A stretch of DNA of 64,000 nt from Phytoseiulus persimilis. Taxonomy: Eukaryota; Arthropoda; Arachnida; Mesostigmata; Phytoseiidae. The notes beneath the pieces were generated by a model that saw only the letters and a list, made by a program, of their open reading frames with translations, was not told where the DNA came from and did not search any database. Positions 1 through 13,100 of this stretch are shown here, in pieces (position 1 is the stretch's first letter; each line of letters starts with the position of its first letter). The stretch lies in the NCBI GenBank assembly GCA_037576195.1, contig CM075103.1, positions 6,696,001 to 6,760,000 on the forward strand, given 5' to 3'. A program made the translations under genes and the position numbers.

Positions 1-1037
1 GCCACACAGAAAGGCGCCCACGCACATCGAGGGTCATACAGCTGATACAACACGAGCGGAAAAGCGAGAGACTGCTTTCTTTCCGTCGATTTTCGCGGCT
101 TTGTTCCGAAAGCTTCACTTGGGGCACCAGCGACACCAGCAGCAGCGGCCGCGACGAGCGGCGGCGGAAATCTGATAAAGAACTCGGACGTTGGCGGAGG
201 CCTGAGCAAGAGAGGCGGCCGGAGGAAACGTAACCGAAAGAGAATCGACCAACTGATTTACTGAGGCAGGCAGGCAAGCGGTTGCCGGGCCGCGGTCGGC
301 CTCTCCGCTCTGCGACCGTCCGTCGGTCCCGCCGAACGACCGAGCAGTCAAGGAGTCAGTCAGGAGAAAAGAGTCTCATGCCCTCCTTGAAGGCTCCTGG
401 CCGTTTCCGCTTATATAGAAGCAAAAAGAACCTTCGTGCCTTATTTTCCCCGTTGGTTCATTTTGATTCCCCGACCAGCACTCCTTCCTGCCCCCTCTCC
501 TCTCTCCGCCCAACGACCACCGCGTCGCAGCTACCTTGTTCTCCAACATCCTGTGTTCAGGGGGCTGAAGTGACCGGTGAACTTGCGTTGACTCGCTGGT
601 TGGCTCCGTATCTGACGCCTGCTGCTCCAAGTCTTCTTCGTTTCCGCAGCATTCCTTCCTCCTTTTGAGGACCTCGTCTTAACATCGCTTCTGCGCAACG
701 AAACTGGAGCGGGACGACGAACTTCTGCTCGCTGGCTCGGAGTCGAAGGCTACGTGAGGGCGGTTAGAACCGCAGGAAATCGCTTCAGACCGCTTCCCGG
801 GTTTCCGATGCTCGTGCTCTCAAACTCCAGAATCAGATCAGAAACCTTCGCAGCAGCCTCCTCCACTCTAGCCGTACTGAGGTTCTCTGAGTCAGCAGGG
901 GTCCGGCACAAGCCCGAAGGGACCGTTCGGGCTAAACGTCGGATGAGGATTCAAGGGTTCGTAGATGAACCCGTAAAGGACTACTCCCCTTCCCATACTG
1001 ACGCCGAAAATATCCTCCAGAAGTCCGTTCAACTCAC
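1..1037 (-). other. TMTC1 intron 7 (partial, runs off the left edge)
   Basis: Begins with the GTGAGT donor at 1037 and contains no acceptor followed by a TPR-like frame, so the next exon is outside. CpG-rich; a short GGCA run (264-275) is present. No gene seen. Confidence 0.75.
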
Positions 1038-1151
1038 CACAAAGCCTTCTGATAATGTTTCTTCGCAAGGTGAAATCTGCCTTGATCTTTTTGTAGGTTA
1101 GCGTAGTTGTAATGCATTTTGCAGTTTGTCGGTAGCTCCCGCACTCCGGAC
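1038..1151 (-). CDS. TMTC1: TMTC1 exon 7 (first TPR unit), last exon in window
   Basis: 114 nt, residues 543-579 plus two bases, reached across a 137-bp intron (1152-1288; GTGAGT...TTCCACAG). It encodes [18 protein letters not shown] and then [18 protein letters not shown]. The spacing Y.NYA....G....A...Y..AL is a canonical TPR helix pair, and SGV..LP.N.K.HYNYAN is characteristic of TMTC1. The donor is GTGAGT at 1037-1032, phase 2. The following exons, which should hold the remaining TPR repeats, lie to the left of the window. Confidence 0.93.
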
Positions 1152-4100
1152 CTGTGGAAATTTGTGGATCGGTCAATGTTGACGGCAGCCTCCGGCTCAA
1201 AAATAGATTCCGTTTCTCTCCAGCCGAGCAATGAGCTTCGATCGAGATTTGCCCGAATAAAGTTGGGGGCCAGGCTCTCACAACTCACTCGAAAAGTGTC
1301 GCACGGGAGCGCCAGACTTGGTTCCGCCGTAGGGTGCGCCCGGCATGGCACACTATGAAAAGCACTGTACAGGCTATCAGGATCTTCTGGCAGCGATTTG
1401 AATCACAGCATCTCGATTTGCAGTAGTTTGAGAAGCGCCGGAACCCCTCGACAACCAACAAGCAGAACCCCATGCTTGGAATGTAGAGAACTCGCTCGGC
1501 TACCACGAAGCCGACCGTTACGAAAAAGTTTGACGCTGGCAAGTACGAAAAACTCAACAGGGCAACGCTCATCAACAACAAACTTGGACCACAAGGCTGT
1601 GCTTCGGGCGAATCTTCATCTCCTTCGAGAGCGGAACCCGAACTCCCGACCCTGACGCTGGCCTCAGAGCCGCTATCCTCGTGGTCCAGTAATTCCGGGG
1701 AATCGTTTTTGTGCGACGCGACTAGGTTGTTGAAGTCGTAGCTCACTATCAGCCACACGACCTTGGTCAGAGCCATCAACAGAGCTACGGTTGCCAAATT
1801 CCGCACATCCCACATCGACTGAACGATCGGCACTGACCCCATTTGCCAGTCATACGATAACACGGCCGGATACAGCATCAGACCGACATTGAACGCCGCC
1901 AGGTAGCTGTAGGTGAGGGTCCTGCAACAGAAAGGCAAACGAATGCTTAGTCCTTATCTTCAAAGCACTGAAAATACGTTCATCGTCCGCGAGAAATTGG
2001 AGTGGTCCCTTGATGGGCGAAACAGAGCTTCATCAAAGTCGAGCGAACACGTGTTTTTTTCGTGGGGCGGATGGCTCTGAGCGAGGAATCAACTCCTGGA
2101 GCCTCGGCCGAATTCATGGGACAGGATCTACCTCTCGCCGGAACGATCGCAACACAAGGCGTGAAGGAGATGCGCGAAATACCCAAGAGCCGCAAATGAC
2201 ACCGATGGAACCCAACAACCATCGTTGAATACTGGCGCTAGCGTGCGGTCAACGGCTTAGCGCAGGAATAGTCGCCGTTCCGCTGGAGTTTCCCCCGGAT
2301 TCGACACTCTCCAGCCTACGGTTTCCTTTTTTGAAGCCAGAGCCCCGCTTTCTTTCCGATTCCCGTGTTCATCTCGTCCAACCGGCCGAATCGTCTGCGT
2401 GTCTGTTTGTCCGTGAGTCGATTCATCTTCTCTCCTCCTGTCGGAGACGTTTCTTGCTGGCTAGTGAATCCGTTGGAATTCGTGAATGGGAAGGGAGTAG
2501 AAAGCGTAGGAGGACGGAACGGAAAGCGAGCATGCTTGTCCGAGAACGAGGCTCGGTTCCCGGCTTCTCCCTAGAAGGATGTTGTGACCGAGTCGAGGGA
2601 TATTCAGGGACGCAAAAAACGTGAAGGAAGTAGAGGCGGATAAACAGACGAAGACGCCGAAGAGACTTTTAGCGCCGACACAGCATCGAGCGGCGCGGCT
2701 CGAATTGGAGGGGATGACGCTCAGAGGACGCGGCGACGAGAAGAATATATAGAGGGATTCAGGGGGAAACAGTGACACGGAGAGTATCCAACGATCTATA
2801 AAGCATTCTCAGCTGTTTCTCAGAATCGACTCGTCGACTGGCCGGAACGAAACTCGGAGGACTGATGGTCGAGAAGGAGGAAATACAAGATGGAAAGAAG
2901 GTCCGGCGGGAATCCTGCGGGATCCAAATCGAGTACGGATGACCAGCGTAGCCATTATGACGGAATCTCTGATTCTATTATTAGCTCCCCCAGTCTCCCA
3001 ACTTCCAATTTATCGTTTCCCTCAATCTCGGGAGTAATTCCTCGTGCCTCGTGCCGGGCCCTCGCGGCTGCGATAAGATGAAGATTGAGTCGCTGGGCGC
3101 GGTAAACCTCGCGGCAGGAAGTGTAACAGCAACAAAAACAAAACACACTCGGAAAAAGGATCAGCAGACGTCTCCTTTTTTCCCGACAGCGACGTCACCG
3201 CCGCGAAAAGGGAAAGCGGAGTCGGGGCGACGAGCGGGCTTGTTCATTCGCTGAGAACGGAAGGCAAAGCAAAATGCTCAAGGAACGACGACGGCATAAG
3301 AAAGCTGGAGCGGGGCTTGTGCGGGCGCCGACCGACCACGCAAGCGAGAAATACACCGGCGATCACGCGAGGCAAGGAACGACAAGTCGACTTCCGTCCA
3401 GTCAGTCAGCCGGCTGGGCAGAAAACCCGGCAGGCAGGCAGGCAGGCAGGCGGGCGCGCGGGCGGAAACGCGGGAAAGGCGAACGAGAGACAGGGAATGG
3501 CGCGGGTCGAAGAGCGGGCACGGAGGAAAGCGGGGCGAGATCAGAGCGAGGAAGTCGCCGCAGCAAGCAGTTGCCTCCGGAAGAACAGAACGGCACTCGT
3601 GCTGGCAAATAAATAGGGGCACAAGAGAGGGAGACAATAGAGGCGGGGAGAAAGCACGTCGATTGCGCGACGCGTTCCGCCGTCGCAGTTTTCCTCATGC
3701 GACAATGGGAAGCGAATGCGAGCGAGCTCAGAACTCCCCGTGGGAAGGAAGAAGCAGGTGCTAACGAATAGAGCATCGGCTAATGGAAAAACGCAACGGG
3801 AGAAGCAAGACTGTTCCTTGTGAGAAAAGTGACAGTCGTAGTATCCCTTCGTGCCCCATATCAAGAACGTCGGATACACAATGCCGGCACGTGTATGTAC
3901 ATATGCATGTCTGTTCATGATGCAGTCCAGCGGAACGAGACTCCAGTCTAGCTTCACAATCATCCTCCCTCCGAGAGCGTCAGGTGTATGGTACAAGCTG
4001 TCTCCCATCATAGCCTTGAACTAGTCGCAGCCGATATCGATCGGAGATGACTTCTCCGCTCATCACCATGGGAAGTCACCGATACGGCTTCTGCCACCCA

Positions 4101-7100
4101 AGTGCAAGGAAATCGGACGTTTCGGAATTTTTCAGAGCGCTGTCCCGACGTCATGCAATCACATCGATCGACGAAAATCCGCCTCCAGACCTCCATTATC
4201 GCCCACGAGCTCGGAGTGGGAAGAACTCGGCGACGGAAATCCCTCGATTGAGTTCCCGCTAGAAGGTGGCGTGCAGCGAAGAACAACAAACACGAGTCGG
4301 GGAATAATCGCAGCTGCGACACAAAACCTTCCCCAGCTGAGATCCAAAATGAGGATTCAGCTAGATCGGATTATCGTTCAACAAACACGACGCACAGTCC
4401 CGAAAACATGGGGTCTCTGATTGGAATCTGAGATAGCGCGATGCTTGCAACGATTGTGGAAGGCTCAAAAGTGGGACACGTAAGCGCACTGACGAATGAC
4501 ATGGTCCGCAGGGAGGTGACGAAGCGCCCCAGGGAGCCAGACGTTCTGCCCAGACTCAAAACTCGATGTGTGACCAAACGGACCTCGTGAGCGACTGAGA
4601 TCGATGGAATGGATGTGTCGACTTGGGTTCTGTCGTAAGCGCTTCAGTCGCCACGCGGAGTTTCCCAGGGAGCGCTCAAAGCCGCTCATCGAAAGGCGCA
4701 GAAGAACTCCGCAAATTCGCGGCCGTCCAAAAGGCACGAACTCAGCATGGTCGGATGCCGCACCGCGACGGGCTGCGGACAGGATCTGCGGGGAAGAGGG
4801 AGAGAGCTTGGAGGGGGATCGCCATGCTCATACATTTATGAAGATTAGTGCTGAACTAACGCAGCGGAGCGTTGGTTGGATTTGTTAATGAAACGAAACG
4901 AGCAGCGAGGGAAATCCATTCCACGCCGACTGAAGACGCTTCTCTGGGTCTACGAGGAGCCGTTGGAGTTCGTGAGGGTTCGGAACCGTCGGGTCCAGCG
5001 TCGCATCGAGTGCATCCGCCCACGGTGTTGGATCGTCCTCGATCGAAAACTGAGGGAGAGGTCACCGCAGGAGCTGGTTGGGTGGCGTTGTTAATGGACA
5101 CCAAAGGAAGACTCGCCCAACTTTCCATTTTTGCTCTCAGCACCCTTCCGTCAGGGAAGTGTGCAGCAACCCCTCCTTCCCCGCTTCCTCCCCCGCTCTT
5201 TGCCCCCCGATGAGCAGCAGCGAGACGGGCCCTGTCTATTGGAATAGCCGAAGGCCGTAAGTAAGCGAGGAGGGAATGAACATGGCCCGCTATTATTACG
5301 CGGATGAGGCCAGGAGCTACGTCGGTAGGAATCCTGCAGCTGGGCAAACGCTTTCCTACTCGCGCGATTGAGCCATTACAGCCACTTAGAGATAACTTCA
5401 ACGAGAGCTCCGTCCTCTGTCCGAGAGTTCGGGCGAGCGAAAGATCAGAAACGGGGCTTTCGCTGTTCTCCTAACGCCAGAACAAGGTCTGCGCCGAACT
5501 CCAATAGTTTTCTCCTATGTCGTATGGTATTCGCCCGATCTCCCGAGCCGTCTCCCCTGACCCTGTCCTTTCTGCATCTCATGACTCCGCTGGGTCTTTT
5601 CTAGGGCTGCCTTACGCTGCCAAGGAAGCGATGACTCCATGCTTTTTGCCGCTAATTGTCGGCTCCACGGTTCCTCTCGGGTGTCTCGGCCTCGAACTCC
5701 CCGTCGCCGTGCTCTGCTTCCTGTGCTCTCCCTGCCAGACCTCGGCCTAGCTCTTTCCGTGGAGATTCGCTCTGACCGATGCCCTGCAACTCCTCGCTCG
5801 GCCCTTGGACCCCAAGCTGTCCGGCAGAACGATGCTCCCCGAGGTCCTCACCCGAGTCCCCTGTGGTCTGTCTTGGATTCCGGCCCAGGACCCTTCGGGG
5901 CTAATTGTCAGTTTTGTGGTGCCTTCCGCCGAAGGAATCCTACGCTGACTCTCTCTGTCGACCAGGACCCCTTGCTCCTCGAGTTCACCATCCCGGTGAG
6001 CAGCCCCGCGCTGGGCCTCCCCGCCCCTCAGTACTAATTGTCAGCTAATCCATCACGTAAGCCGTCCGCGAAACAAGACGCGGAGAGTACGCAGCGGCGA
6101 GTCTTATCTGAACGTCCCAAAACCTTGCTCTCTTATTTCTTGCGCATTTCAGCTCCGCTTCACTGTGTCCACTCATTGTCACTCTTTCCAACGGCCCTCC
6201 TCGAGTGTATTCTTCCTGGCCGAAAACCGCGCGGTTCGGCGGAAAAAACGCTCCGCGACCGCCTGGCGAGCATCATCGACAATATTTTGGCGGGAGCAGA
6301 AAGTTCTTTCCCTCTCTCTCTCTTTTTTCCGTGCCCATCCTCAGCTCACTTCTGCTTCGTTCCCCTCTTCGTCTACATTTGCTCGTCTGATTCCGCTCGT
6401 TCTGTCGCTACATCAACCACGCTACTCCCACTCAGGCCCTCCGGCTGCAAGACTCGGAAAAGTTTGCGAGCGGACTAGGGGAGCGAGGGGGCCGCCATCG
6501 AGTACCAAACAATTTGATGCGGAGAAGCTGTACACGTGGTACGAGTAATTCAGACTCACCTCGTCAGGAAATGAGGTTCATACGACGCGGGATTGTCGTG
6601 CTCCGAGAACCTGGGTAGCGTACCGTTGTGCAGCATAACCCGGTAAGCCATGAGAACGGAGAACTGGAAGTAATTTGCCGTTCCACTCAACTCTGGGAAT
6701 CACGCTTCAAATATGGATAGATCAATGATTGGGATCATGGTTCACGGTGGAACCTCGAATACATACCGTGAAGCAGGATGTGAACAACAGTTCATCGTTG
6801 GTGAACGCTTGGAGAATCCGATGAACAACGCTCGCACTGGAATCAAGTGAGTCGCTTAGGTCCCTAGCGTGTACATCGTATGTCCTTTCGTTGCTCTCCG
6901 GGAACATCGACTAGCAGGACATCGGGCGGAGATTCGACGACAACGACTCGGTGCCGATGCTGGGGACGAGTCATTCAAGCTCCATGTCCCAGACGGTTTT
7001 CTTCTCTCCGTCGGGTGCAGGAAGGGTTCAAGAGAAGCGCCCCGCGAGTACCCGACCAACGATCGCCAACAGAGGCACGCAAGTGCATTCAAGGAAACGA

Positions 7101-10100
7101 CAACCTGTCCGGCTCACAAACCGACATCCCTCGCCCCTCATGATCCCAATCTCGCATCCGACAAGAGTCAATCGGGTTTGCGGGGAATCAGAGCTCGATT
7201 TCGACATCACCCTCACCCCTCCCGGGCGAGACAGCGAAGAAGTCGGAATGAGGAAAGAGCCGATTAGGGGAGAAAAGGAGAATTTGTCAATCTTCGTTTG
7301 TTTTAGATCTCACGCGACACAAAGTGGACAGTCTGCCGACCGATCTGGGCTTTGCGAGTGCAGAAGTTGCTCTGTCTGACTGATTGCTGGCTTGTCCGCT
7401 CAGCCCGTCCTCCCCCACCTCTGCCCGACTGGCGTGCGTATGTTAAGTTGATTGTCCGATACAGCAGCACGCGGCCAACGTTTTCAACTCCTGAAGGAGT
7501 GTTTACCTTGCGCCGCGTTATACGTGACGTTCAGCTGCAGCACAGCAGGAACCGAGTCGGATGCGGGCAGGCAACCATGCGGGCGAGTAGGGAGACGGGT
7601 AGTGTGCGGGCGGGTGAACGAACGAGCAAACGAACGGGCAGGCAGGCAAGCGGGCATGCGAATCGCCGTCCATCGAGCAAGGCAGACCGAAGCTGAGTGG
7701 CCGGGATGTTAGATGGGAATGTGAATAATTCACTTGCGGATGTCTCGAGTAAAATATGCACTCGATGCCGTCTAATGGCCGAAAACAAACAGCTATTACG
7801 GAAGTATGTAGAGACGTTCAATTGCCTGTGTTGTTCGAAGCGAACCGCGTGTTTTGTCCTGCCTCGTGGCCAGCGATTCATCCACCGATACCGCCCATCA
7901 ACTGTTTTCATCTTGCCCCGGCTAACCCCATCAGGGCTCAACCCGTCCTTATCTCCTCGTGAAGTTCTTGCCGGGCTGGGCCTCCCTAATCTCCGGTGTT
8001 CACCTTCATCGTCAGTGATCGCGCCTCGGCCCGACATGTGGGTCTCCTGGCTCTTCATCTCGGCTCGACCCAATCGCGACGTTTCTTATCGTCCTATCCC
8101 AGACTCGTCCCTGATTTCCCCGATTCGTAGCGGGCGCTTGTTTGCGACAAGGTGCTAACAAGGAATCTCGTTCACGACTCCATTCGTGTTCATCTGTCTG
8201 CGACGCCGTTAGCTCGTCGTCCGCGACAAAGGAGACAGTGATGTGAGAGACGTGCGCGGAAAGGGGTCGAGACCATGTGGACGGGGAGGGTGACGCGATG
8301 CAGAAAGCAGTGACGTCACGTCAAGACTGAATCGTGGACGGGTTTGCTCTTACCATTTGTCTTCGACGCCTCGTTTGTAGAGAATCGTGAGTCGGTAGAG
8401 CACGAACAGTCCCAGAACGGTTATTCCTTGCTCCTTGCTGAGAAGTGCCAGCGTCGCGAAACTCATCGAAAGCCATAATTTGACTGTCTGAGCGGGTCTG
8501 TCCGGTGCTGCGATGGACGATGCGGACTCCGAATAGGGAACGCGCGTTTCGTTCTGTTCAAGAAGCTCGTTCTCGCAGCAGTCCATGAATAGCAGCAGTG
8601 CGGAGAGGAAAAATGTTGCACAGAGGAGGTCCGCACGACCAACGATCGATGTTACCTGGAAAGGCGAAGCGCGCGAGTCAGGAAAGCTCTTTCGGTCACC
8701 GCGGTCTCAAGCTTCCACCTGGTTGGACTCTCGAGCTCCTCCACCTATGATTATTCTAAGCCTCGTTTCTCGTTAGCTGAGTCGAGCGTTGCTCCTTTTT
8801 TTTTGTTCTTCCCTCTTCTCTCGGACCATCGTCTTCCTCCTCGGATTTTTTCCGGAACGCTCATCCTCCTCTCCACCTCGCATCTATGTTTGGTGCCGAA
8901 CGCGATAATAACAGGTGTCCATTCTTAGTGGACACGTCGTTTCCATTTACGTGATTAATTACATTATGCAATACACAACAGAGTTCGTAAGCAGAACATG
9001 GCCCAGTCACAGGGTAGCTAGTTGCTTGATCGACGTTGGGATCGAAGTGATATCTCTCGCACAGCCTGTGGCATAACGGTCGAGCCGCCACTCTGCTGGT
9101 TCGCGAAAGCCTTCGTCCGTTGACATGATATGGGTTTATCGGCGCGCCCCTCGAAAACTGTTCGCGAGAAGCTTTCCTGGCGTTTCGGCGCTTGCATCCC
9201 GAATACGATCATCACGCTATGCGATACGTAAGGCGAACAAGTCCACGTGGCCACAGCGTGTACGCGTTCGCCTCGATCGATACGTCTGCCATCCAATCGG
9301 CTACGGGTCGGCTGGCGTCCCCGTTCATAAAAACTGTGGCCGCTGCCTGTGGAAATTGCTCGCGCGAAACATCGGGAAGACCGTCTTCCACTCCTCCTCG
9401 TTCGCTCGGATTCGCCCCTTATTGCTGGCTTCCCTCCAGTTGGTTGTCGAAGTGTCATCTTCTTTTTTTTTTTTCTAGTTTGCACGGCGGAGCTCGATCG
9501 CGTGAGGACAGCGACCTCCGACGCTCGTTCTTCTGAAAGTTTGGTTACACGGAGAACGATGACGACGAAGACGACGATGAGAAGCTGCGGAACGGGAAGG
9601 GGGAACGTTCCGAGACGCGAGCCGAAATGAACGCAACTATTGAGCTCCATTGGTTTCGCTTCCAGAGTCGGAGAGACACGCGTTCGCCGGATCGTTCGCA
9701 TAAACGCGCCATGTTTCTCTCTTGTTCTCGAGGATGACACGTTTCCTCTTTCTTGAGTCGTTCACACATAGATGACTCGGGCTGGGCAAGGCTGGCTCGA
9801 AAGTGCCGGGTCAGGGCTCGAGATGGCGAAGGGGCTTTCGCCGTCCCATAGAGAGACAGCAGAGCATTCTTCCGCCTCCGTTGGTGACGCCCGTCCCGGT
9901 TCGCTTCCCTGCTCGCCTGCCTGGATGCCGAGCGGGGCGAACACTCGTTCGGACGAACGAACCTGCAGCTGCAGAAACGAGAAGACAACAACGACGAGGA
10001 ACTCGGAGCGGGGAAATAAGTGGGAGGGGAAGATCGATGAAGTCTTACCGCTTCGCTGTGGATGGGATGGACGCCGAACAGCACAACGACGAGCAGTTGG

Positions 10101-13100
10101 AGAGGCAGAGACTCTCTTGCACTCCAGAGACCTCGTGTCATTCTCCTGGCAAGCTCTCCCAAGAGAACGCAAACCACAAAGTGCAGCGTGACGTTCACTG
10201 TGTGGAAACCTCTGGCTTTCAAACCGCTGACGAGATAGTTGAGTCTGCAATTAGGAGAAAACAACACGCGCTTAGTTCCAGGCAATAATTAGACGGCGCT
10301 GATGCTCATTTGAGGAGCACCGAGATTCCAGCTAGGAAATCCAGCGAAAAATTATTTGGGAGCTCCGGAAGTCTTGGAAAATTTTCGCGATTCCTGAGAG
10401 ATTCCGGAACAAACTTCGAATTTCCGAGAAGTTCGGATATTTGAAAAGTCATCGTTTTTTTCGGAATTTCGGCGGAATCTGAGAGAGTGCCTCGGAGTCA
10501 GATCCTGAATCCTGGAAAGCCCTTGGCGAGGGCGCAGCAAACTTGGAGATGAATTTGCTTCATTTGTTGACGACACGAACAAGAGCCGCTCCAATTAGGT
10601 TTGAGACTCACGAAGGAGACCTGCAGCGGCCGTGCTCCAAACAAACAAACAAACTCCCGGATCAAGGAGATGTTCGATTTCGTAAAGGGCACATCGAGAA
10701 GCAGCCCGGATCGTACCAGCGGTCGGGTACTTCTCCGGTGCTCGACACATGCAGCATCCGGGAAAAGTGCCAACGCACCGGCGATGGATGGCTGTGTGCT
10801 CGGTCTTATCGTCTTCAGCTCGCTTGGTCGCTTGATGTTTGTAGACCGATTAGACTTTCGGAGCAGCGGGGGAATGGGAGAGCAAACGAGCTCACAAAGT
10901 ACGGATTCCATATCTTCCTCGAAGCAGGAAACGGAGCGAAGCTCGAGAGTGCTCTCATTAATCGACGAATTAAAGATCTTCAAAGAGAAAAGCGACGCGG
11001 CGCCGGAGAGAACCGATCTCGAGTTTGAGCCCTGGGTCCCCGACCTCCTCCTCGTCCCCCGTTAGGCGTTGATGATTGCCTCTGTTTGCTTTGAGTACAC
11101 AAGACCAGGTTCGTTCTCTCCTCAGTACGTCATGCCCTCGCTGTTCGGGTCTCGGGCTCAAGGTCTTGCCGGAGGTTCCGTGCGTTTGTTCCCAGGGCCG
11201 ATTCCAGCCGACTCCGTGAGGAGCTTTCATGATGGCCACGATTCCGATTTTCCTCTCATCGACTCTCAGTTTCTCAGATCACCTCTCGGGGGATGCTCCA
11301 TCGGGAACGGTTCTCCGATAGAGGCCGTGTAGTCTTACGGGTGGAGGGAGAGAACAAACACCACATATTTGCAGATTTCCAATCCGACCGATGTTCGGGG
11401 CGGGATTTTTCTGGCTCCTTCGAGCTCGCCGAGAAAATCTGGAAAGCCGTGAACCAAATCGATCCGAATTTCATCGAACTTGATTGATGTGTTTGAATGT
11501 GGGGTTCTTGTGTCGAGTGCTGCACCACCTTCATCAGACAAAAGCTAGAAGGGGAACTGAGATCGTTCACTTGTGACGCGCGAGCGACATCTCGATAGAT
11601 TCATTTATATATCGATAGGTCAGAAGGAACGGGGGAATTTCGCGTCTCCCCGTACGACTCCCTCGGAAAGAATCTTCCCGGCTTCCGTGGTCCCCCTCCC
11701 AGTCCACGATACCCCCTTCCCGCTCGAGGGGTCCCATTTGAAAAATGGAGAAGCCCCGTATGATACCCGACAGCCAGTGTTCATTTATTATTTTATCTGT
11801 TGAGGGTAAGCGTCCAGGACGACGTCCACAATAGCCAGCCAGTCGGCCGAACAGCCGGCGAGCCGATCTCCGAATCTTTCGCGGATACCTGAGCTCAGGA
11901 ATGCGTTCAATATACGATTCCGAGTATGTGCGATCACGTCCCTTCTAGATAATCGTTGTCAGTAGTTCTCTCATCGGCGCGTCTCCAGTTCTGATCGGAG
12001 CCAGGTCTCGCGAGACCGTTCTTCTAATCTTGAGGAAGGTGCGGAAGAAAATTGAAATAACGACAGCTCAGTCCTGGCCACCCCTGGTCACCTAGGGGCA
12101 CCGCCTGCTCCCACTGCGCGACAGAACTGTTCGAGTCGGGTCCACTCAGAATCGCGATTCCTCCGCGCGTCACTTACGGCCACCTCCGTTCTCTGTCTAA
12201 CGGGAGTGACCCGGGCGTGCGTTCTCGACGGGGAACGATTTCGTCGACGGGGCCCCCAAAGAGGCTTTGATGGAAGTAGACGTGGCAGCTCTTGAATTGA
12301 ATAACATCGTTTGGGAAGCGTGTGAGTTTCGATCACGCTTCGTCATCTGCTCGAGACTTTCATGAACCTCACCAAGGCCGAAAAAGTATTCATTGAGATC
12401 CGATTGGAAGCGTGACGTGATTCATTGCCGTCAAGGTGTCCCCGGAGGAAGACCCTAACTCTCGAGAAGCTTTCGAAGGATCCAAACGGACGGCGTCAAA
12501 GCTCGGACCACGGAAACCTGGAACTGGGCGCGGAATGCGTTCCAGATCGAGCTCATCGAAGTCACCCGACGACACATTCGGGTCGGTTGTGCAGTTCGCC
12601 CTGTAAGTGCGGAAATACACGTGGCAGGTCGACAACACCGACGCTTCCGCGTGCGGGGGCGAAGTCATCAGGCTTGCGGTACCAGGAGACAACCAAGTTT
12701 CAATTCGTGATGCCACAGCCACGGAAAGTCTGCTGCGAAGGAAACGAGGGTCTGTCGAGATGATGAAGGTAGAGTGCATCGAAGGTGAAGAGCAATAAAC
12801 CCTTTGTCAGAGTCTGCTCTCTCTCTCCATTTCCGTCCCCCTCTCCACTCTGTTCTCTCCCCATTCTGTTCTCCCTCTCTATTTGTTCTCTCCTCTCTCT
12901 CGTTCAGGGGCTTGTTTCCATAGTTTCGAATCCCACCGCTTCATCGGAACAGACTCCGATTCAAGAATGTCTATATCTACATTCATACTGGCACCGGGAT
13001 GGTGTGCTCAATCCGCTGGGGAAGACGCAAGCCCCCTGCTCCAGTAGGGACCACCCGATGACGCTGTCAGCCCGCTGCAGAGTGTCTCGCTGGCTGGTCG

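Noticed and set aside
1152..1288. Reading exon 6 and exon 7 as one exon with a frameshift
   Set aside because: GTGAGT and TTCCACAG lie at the exact positions that restore the TMTC1 frame, so it is an intron rather than a mutation.
1398..1655. Plus-strand open frame of 85 codons
   Set aside because: Antisense shadow of TMTC1 exon 6.
9018..9740. 240-codon minus-strand frame
   Set aside because: Lies in TMTC1 intron 2, Arg/Ser-rich, no domain.
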